Source: an uncultured Duncaniella sp. (GTDB lineage: Bacteria; Bacteroidota; Bacteroidia; Bacteroidales; Muribaculaceae). Taken from it: a stretch of 11,534 nucleotides of DNA. Under the pieces are notes generated by a model. The model saw only the letters and a list, made by a program, of their open reading frames with translations, was not told the DNA's origin and did no database searches. Every line of letters starts with the position of its first letter. Within the stretch, counting starts at the first letter, position 1. The position numbers and the translations under genes were made by a program. The stretch spans positions 1-11,534 of the forward strand of contig CAJTMJ010000062.1 of NCBI GenBank assembly GCA_910577335.1, given 5' to 3'. Shown here one piece after another: positions 7,544-11,534 of the stretch.

Positions 7544-10249
7544 ATGAAAACAGAGTGGATTAAAGCCATAATAACTCAACTTGCTGCATTATTTTTGTTC
7601 ATAGCATTAAATGCAGAAATAATGGGTTGGTTTGATGAATATATTTTACCAACTCTTTCAAGGATGAACGAAGGATCTATCTCATCAATAATTTTCGGTG
7701 TGATGTGTTTATCTACGATAGTCTTTTGGGTTAATAGATTTCGGTATCATTATTATGTAAAGCCCATATATGTCTTGAGTAGTATCAGCCTATCATCTGT
7801 TTACTGGTTTTACAGACTCTTTACAGATGAATATATTGTAACAGAATCAGATATTTTTCATATAGGTTTTTCAGATGTCATTTTTGGTGGTTTATTCCTA
7901 TTTGGTATAATCTCTCTTTTAGTTGATTTCATTGAATTAGATGAGCCCACTTCAAACGAATCACAAAATGAAGATAAGGCTCTTTTGTTAGAGGATAAGC
8001 CTATTACTAAAAGAGAGCAAGATAGACTTGGATTCGGTGATGAAGTCGATACGTTGTATCAACGTATTATAGAACGAGGGACAACATCAGCATTAAGCAT
8101 TGGCATAAATGCAAGATGGGGAGATGGGAAGTCCTCATTTATTAATCTTATGGAGGAAAAATTCCTTCAGAATAAAGATCTGTTTATCGTAATTCGATTT
8201 AATCCTCGCTATTCAACCAATGACAAAATTCAGTCTGCGTTCTTTGAGGAATTATACTCTGAATTAAGTAAATATGATTCAAGATTTAAGAGTTCATTCA
8301 ATGATTATCTTAGGGTAATTGATGTAATGACTGATAACAAATACTTATCGGCGTTGTTTCAGTCATCCACGTTATTTAACCGAGTCAATGAAAAATCAAG
8401 GATTAATGGAGCAATAAGGCGTTTAAAAAAACGAGTTATTGTTATTATCGAAGATTTGGATCGTTTGACGGGAGATGAAATTGTTGAAGTCTTCAAATTA
8501 ATTGATGGTAATGCGGCCTTCGATAATCTAATCTTTATCAGTGCTTATGACAAGGGGCGTATAAATTCACTTTTAGAATCAAAGGACGAATGGGCTGCAT
8601 TCTCCGATAAATTCTTCACATGGGAACGCCCTCTTCCATTGCGATCATCACAACTATTATTAGATTTCCTAATTCCAAACTTAACAAGCGGTCTTTCATT
8701 TAATGATGAGGAGATAGAAGATGTCAAGAGCTCAATAATAGCAAACTCCTCATTCTTTACATTCTATCTTAAAAATTTAAGAGATGTCAAGCGGTATATT
8801 AACTTAGTTAAACCATCTCTCAAGAGAATCTATAAAGAAGTAAAACTAAGGGATTTCTTGCTTATAGAATTAGTTAGATATAGGTATCCAGATGAGCATA
8901 GAGTTTTGTATGAACAGAATTCCCATAAAGACAGCGAAACAAATTTTGAACGAAAAATAACCATTGACGGACTTGAAGACCAATATAACTCAAAGGATAT
9001 TCTGAAAGTTTTATTCCCTGCTGATGGGAACAATTCCTATCGATCCATTAATTCGGTAGGTGGCTTCTCGATATACTTTCAAGAGCATTTATTTGAGCGT
9101 ATCAGCAATGAAAAATTAAGCTCAATGTTAAAAAAGGAGCAAGATTATAGAGCGATTATCAATGAAGTATTAAACAATCAAGGGTGGAATCAGCTTAGAG
9201 AGTATCTGGGATCTCTCAATACCCTTGCTTTGCCGAGTTGGGAAGCTGTAGTTAGATATATTGATATTTATATATATCTTAGTGCACATTATAGCGAAAC
9301 GTTATACTCAATTCTCAATGTAGGTATTCTCCTTGAAAAAAAGGTTGTAGAGAGACTATGTATAAAATTGGGGATTTCAATAGATGATTATAAATCTACA
9401 CTATATGACAAGCTGATAGGCGGTAATAATGAGTATCCCTATGAAATAGTTAAGCAACAACTATGGGCGTATAAGAGTGGTGAATTAAGACATGAACTGG
9501 TTTTCTCTGAAGATCAATTGCTAATTATACTTAAAAAATCACTTAAGAATTTGATTAAAAATAATCCCGGTTATACCCCATTGCATAATAATATTCTTAG
9601 AGCTTGTATCGCATTTATTGACCCAACGAGTAAAAAGGTTACCCTTGATGTTGAAGCATGTGAAATGGTCTTGCATTCGATTGAAAGTAACCCGAATGAA
9701 TATATCAATGATTTTGTTTATTTGGCAGGTGTTTCGTCTTCTCCTGATTGGAATAGTATTACCTGTGATCCATTCTGGAGGCAAATATTCCTAAGTGCAG
9801 AAAATTTAAAGGACTTTATTTTCAATGAAAAGCTGGATGCCTTACCCAATATCAAGAGAGTGCGTAACTTTTGGTCAATTTACGAAGCGAACAGCTATGA
9901 ACCCATCGAATTCCAAGAGCAGGGCCCTGTTCAAGCAAAGATTGATTCAGACCTTGTAGCCGAGCGTAAACTTTTAGACGAGATTTTAGAGATCGAAACT
10001 CTTGTAAATTCAATAGCTATTTCACCGGATAGTTTTGTGGCTGCATACAAAGTTCTCAAAGACTCTTTAGAACGTCTGTCTTCCAATACTCTTTACATAA
10101 AGAAAAATGGTGACGTAAGAAAATCCATTCTGAAAAAAAGAGACGAATTAAAACTTTATAGAGAATCTGAACCCTTGAAAATTACACCAGAGATTATTGA
10201 TAAAATTAAATCTTATGAAGATTATCTTGATGAACGTTTAAGACACTGA
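7544..10249 (+). CDS. KAP-family P-loop NTPase with N-terminal membrane segments
   Basis: The 901-residue protein begins with four likely transmembrane helices (about 8-26, 47-63, 74-91 and 107-129), then a charged linker and a KAP NTPase domain. Landmarks are DRLGFGDEVDTLY (160-172), Walker A ARWGDGKSS (190-198), Walker B VIVIIEDLDRL (298-308) and the LRDVKRYI element (412-419) typical of KAP proteins. The C-terminal half (about 430-901) is helical, ends in a Lys/Glu-rich segment, and matches nothing I recognise. KAP NTPases are membrane-associated STAND-like ATPases; some bacterial members, such as F-plasmid PifA, block phage growth. The gene starts 24 bases after hsdR, with GGAAG 10-14 bases upstream as a modest ribosome-binding site. 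It is clearly more A/T-rich than hsdM and hsdR, suggesting separate acquisition. I infer a second defence layer next to the type I system, perhaps abortive; the role is untested. Confidence 0.85.
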   Translation: MKTEWIKAIITQLAALFLFIALNAEIMGWFDEYILPTLSRMNEGSISSIIFGVMCLSTIVFWVNRFRYHYYVKPIYVLSSISLSSVYWFYRLFTDEYIVTESDIFHIGFSDVIFGGLFLFGIISLLVDFIELDEPTSNESQNEDKALLLEDKPITKREQDRLGFGDEVDTLYQRIIERGTTSALSIGINARWGDGKSSFINLMEEKFLQNKDLFIVIRFNPRYSTNDKIQSAFFEELYSELSKYDSRFKSSFNDYLRVIDVMTDNKYLSALFQSSTLFNRVNEKSRINGAIRRLKKRVIVIIEDLDRLTGDEIVEVFKLIDGNAAFDNLIFISAYDKGRINSLLESKDEWAAFSDKFFTWERPLPLRSSQLLLDFLIPNLTSGLSFNDEEIEDVKSSIIANSSFFTFYLKNLRDVKRYINLVKPSLKRIYKEVKLRDFLLIELVRYRYPDEHRVLYEQNSHKDSETNFERKITIDGLEDQYNSKDILKVLFPADGNNSYRSINSVGGFSIYFQEHLFERISNEKLSSMLKKEQDYRAIINEVLNNQGWNQLREYLGSLNTLALPSWEAVVRYIDIYIYLSAHYSETLYSILNVGILLEKKVVERLCIKLGISIDDYKSTLYDKLIGGNNEYPYEIVKQQLWAYKSGELRHELVFSEDQLLIILKKSLKNLIKNNPGYTPLHNNILRACIAFIDPTSKKVTLDVEACEMVLHSIESNPNEYINDFVYLAGVSSSPDWNSITCDPFWRQIFLSAENLKDFIFNEKLDALPNIKRVRNFWSIYEANSYEPIEFQEQGPVQAKIDSDLVAERKLLDEILEIETLVNSIAISPDSFVAAYKVLKDSLERLSSNTLYIKKNGDVRKSILKKRDELKLYRESEPLKITPEIIDKIKSYEDYLDERLRH

Positions 10250-10335
10250 ATATGTAGGATTATTTATGGATAGAGGACAGATAACACTCTTTAAACGCAG
10301 GAAGGCGAAACGAAGATATACATTTTTTAGACGAT

Positions 10336-11340
10336 ATGGATTCAGACAATAATATAATCATATATCAGGGTGAGGACGGCGAGACTCGCATTGAGGTGAA
10401 GTTTACTGGGGAGACGGTTTGGCTGTCTCAGCAGCAGCTTTGCGAGTTGTATCAGACAAGTAAGGCTAATGTCAGCGAGCATATCAAACATATATTTGAG
10501 GACGGTGAGCTTGATGAGGATTCAGTTGTTCGGAAATTCCGAACAACTGCCGCCGATGGTAAGTCGTACAACGTGACCTACTACAATCTCGACATGATTA
10601 TTTCGTTGGGGTATAGGATTCGGTCGGTTATCGCTACGCATTTCCGCAGGTGGGCTACTGAGCGGTTGAAGGAGTATATCATCAAGGGGTTCACAATGGA
10701 CGATGAACGGTTGAAAGGAAATGGCGGTGGTGCTTACTGGCGTGAGCTGCTTGACCGTATTCGTGACATCCGTTCATCGGAGAAGGTGATGTACCGTCAG
10801 GTACTCGACCTTTATGCTACTGCCGTGGATTATGACCCTCGCAGTGACATCTCAGTGGAGTTCTTTAAGATTGTGCAGAACAAGTTGCACTTTGCCGCTC
10901 ATGGTCATACTGCCGCCGAAGTTATCTTTCATCGGGCCAATGCTGAGTCTCCGATGATGGGGCTTACTTCTTTCAAGGGCGACCATCCGACCTTGCGCGA
11001 TGCAAAGATTGCCAAGAACTATCTCAGCGAGGATGAGTTGAAGATTCTGAACAATCTTGTGTCGGGATACTTTGACTTCGCCGAGATTCAGGCGATGAAA
11101 CGACGCCCGATGTATATGAGCGACTATGTGCAGCAGCTCGACAATATTCTGTCTTCGACAGGCGAGGCTTTACTCAACGGCCCCGGCACAGTCAGCCATC
11201 AGCAAGCTATGGAAAAAGCCGAGCAGGAATATCGTCTGTTCCAAGTGCGCGAACTATCCCCCGTGGAACGAGCATATCTCGATACTATAAAAGCCCTCAA
11301 TGCAAAAGCGAAAGGGAAAGGCAAGAGTTCCGAAAAATAA
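10336..11340 (+). CDS. rhuM: RhuM-family protein (virulence protein RhuM-like, putative DNA-binding accessory)
   Basis: The 334 residues match the RhuM family (named after a Salmonella pathogenicity-island protein). The N-terminal part has the signature TVWLSQQQLCELYQTS (27-42), which looks like a winged or helix-turn-helix element, followed by the conserved stretch SVVRKFRTTAADGK (63-76) and YYNLDMIISLGYRI (82-95). The middle has FFKIVQNKLHFAAHGHTAAE (166-185) and SFKGDHPTLRDAKIAKNYL (202-220), and the C-terminus is a helical, Lys-rich tail. The biochemical function is not established; DNA binding is inferred from the N-terminal motif. From general knowledge, these genes are often found within or next to type I restriction loci, as here. 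It follows the KAP gene by 86 bases without a convincing new promoter, so it may be read through from the operon. Its base composition resembles hsdR rather than the A/T-rich KAP gene. The gene symbol is a family label only. Confidence 0.88.
   Translation: MDSDNNIIIYQGEDGETRIEVKFTGETVWLSQQQLCELYQTSKANVSEHIKHIFEDGELDEDSVVRKFRTTAADGKSYNVTYYNLDMIISLGYRIRSVIATHFRRWATERLKEYIIKGFTMDDERLKGNGGGAYWRELLDRIRDIRSSEKVMYRQVLDLYATAVDYDPRSDISVEFFKIVQNKLHFAAHGHTAAEVIFHRANAESPMMGLTSFKGDHPTLRDAKIAKNYLSEDELKILNNLVSGYFDFAEIQAMKRRPMYMSDYVQQLDNILSSTGEALLNGPGTVSHQQAMEKAEQEYRLFQVRELSPVERAYLDTIKALNAKAKGKGKSSEK
10523..10549. repeat. Near-perfect 27-base palindrome inside the rhuM coding sequence
   Basis: CAGTTGTTCGGAA (10523-10535) and TTCCGAACAACTG (10537-10549) are exact reverse complements around a single central A. 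The palindrome encodes the conserved SVVRKFRTTA segment of RhuM, so part of it may be forced by protein sequence, but 13-bp arms exceed what codon constraint would normally give. It could be an operator for self-regulation, a recombination or nicking site, or an RNA hairpin. The palindrome is seen directly; any role is unknown. Confidence 0.6.
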
Positions 11341-11403
11341 TGGGCGGAGCCGCCTGTTGAGGTTCGAGGGGAGGGTGAACGGCGGACTTCGGTTGACACC
11401 ATT

Positions 11404-11423
11404 TGCACGTAATATGCACGTAA
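11404..11423. repeat. Tandem direct repeat TGCACGTAA, 11-base period
   Basis: TGCACGTAA occurs at 11404-11412 and again at 11415-11423, an 11-base period that places both copies on the same face of the helix. It lies 63 bases after the rhuM stop and just before the large hairpin. Such repeats suit a protein-binding site; integrase arm-type sites are one possibility given the tRNA-like string nearby, and a simple operator is another. Confidence 0.4.
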
Positions 11424-11432
11424 AACAAAAAG

Positions 11433-11475
11433 AAAGCGAGATAACTATTGAATTTTCAATCAGTTATCTCGCTTT
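11433..11475. terminator. Strong 14-bp hairpin, probably a bidirectional or leftward terminator
   Basis: AAAGCGAGATAACT (11433-11446) pairs perfectly with AGTTATCTCGCTTT (11462-11475). The inner ATTGA/TCAAT (11447-11451 with 11456-11460) extends the stem past a one-base bulge. On the + strand only four T follow, which could still end the rhuM transcript. On the minus strand the stem is followed by a much better T-rich tract (complement of 11420-11432), so it is best placed to end a leftward transcript coming from beyond the right edge. Confidence 0.65.
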
Positions 11476-11479
11476 TAGA

Positions 11480-11492
11480 GTGCCCAGAACAG
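11480..11492 (-). other. tRNA 3'-end-like string, possible attachment-site core
   Basis: GTGCCCAGAACAG read on the minus strand is CTGTTCTGGGCAC, which looks like the T-arm and acceptor 3' end of a Bacteroidetes tRNA (acceptor GCCCAGA/TCTGGGC, Leu-type from memory). The expected T-loop does not continue beyond 11492, so no tRNA gene is present. A short identity block to a tRNA 3' end is what an att core of a tyrosine-recombinase element would look like. No integrase and no second copy lie in the window, so this is only a hypothesis. Confidence 0.2.
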
Positions 11493-11534
11493 AAGCAACC
11501 AAATGAAAGACTATGCAAGGATATGGAAGTGGGT

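Noticed and set aside
11343..11385. GC-rich short inverted repeats just after rhuM as a terminator
   Set aside because: GGCG/CGCC and CCGCC/GGCGG pairs are only 4-5 bp, with no T-tract; the hairpin at 11433-11475 is far better.
11300..11506. Open frame of 68 codons past the end of rhuM
   Set aside because: It runs across the rhuM end, the direct repeats and both arms of the hairpin, so its translation reflects non-coding sequence.
1..11534. CRISPR array or complete tRNA/rRNA gene
   Set aside because: No regularly spaced repeats with spacers and no full cloverleaf or rRNA-like sequence was found; only a 13-base tRNA-like string is present at the right edge.

Overview
The window looks like an accessory (defence-island) segment of a Bacteroidales chromosome or integrative element. 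The evidence is a Bacteroidetes-type promoter (TAnnTTTG -7 element at 118-125), poor or absent Shine-Dalgarno sequences before most genes, and a first gene whose protein closely resembles the helicase domain of Bacteroidales DnaB. A gut species is plausible, but genus and species cannot be told from the sequence alone.

Layout. Bases 1-50 carry a G-rich repeat twice, 24 bases apart, in the style of IS21-family element ends, followed by a perfect 14-bp inverted repeat (65-100). A predicted promoter (95-125) starts a leader of about 145 nt. The leader ends in a perfect terminator-type hairpin plus T-tract (205-271), only 6 bases before the first gene. Six genes follow, all on the + strand and tightly packed: a short DnaB-type helicase domain protein (278-1246); a complete type I restriction-modification system of HsdM (1253-3076), HsdS (3073-4209) and HsdR (4223-7519); a large membrane-anchored KAP-family P-loop NTPase (7544-10249); and a RhuM-family protein (10336-11340). 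Gaps are 6, -4, 13, 24 and 86 bases, so one operon is likely. The right edge holds a direct repeat (11404-11423), a strong hairpin whose T-rich side faces left (11433-11475), and a 13-base string that resembles the 3' end of a tRNA gene read on the minus strand (11480-11492). These suggest the boundary of an integrated element, or a leftward gene just outside the window.

How the genes may work together. HsdM and HsdS methylate the host at a bipartite target set by the two HsdS recognition domains, and HsdR with HsdM and HsdS translocates and cuts unmodified DNA. The KAP NTPase sits where other type I loci carry a second, backup defence protein, and may act as a membrane-linked effector or sensor. 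RhuM-family proteins often accompany type I loci and may be regulators or DNA-binding accessory factors. The N-terminally trimmed DnaB-like helicase as promoter-proximal gene, behind a terminator-bearing leader, is the least expected part. The whole six-gene arrangement is the best candidate for an undescribed system. The type I calls are secure. The roles of the helicase, KAP and RhuM genes here are inference.
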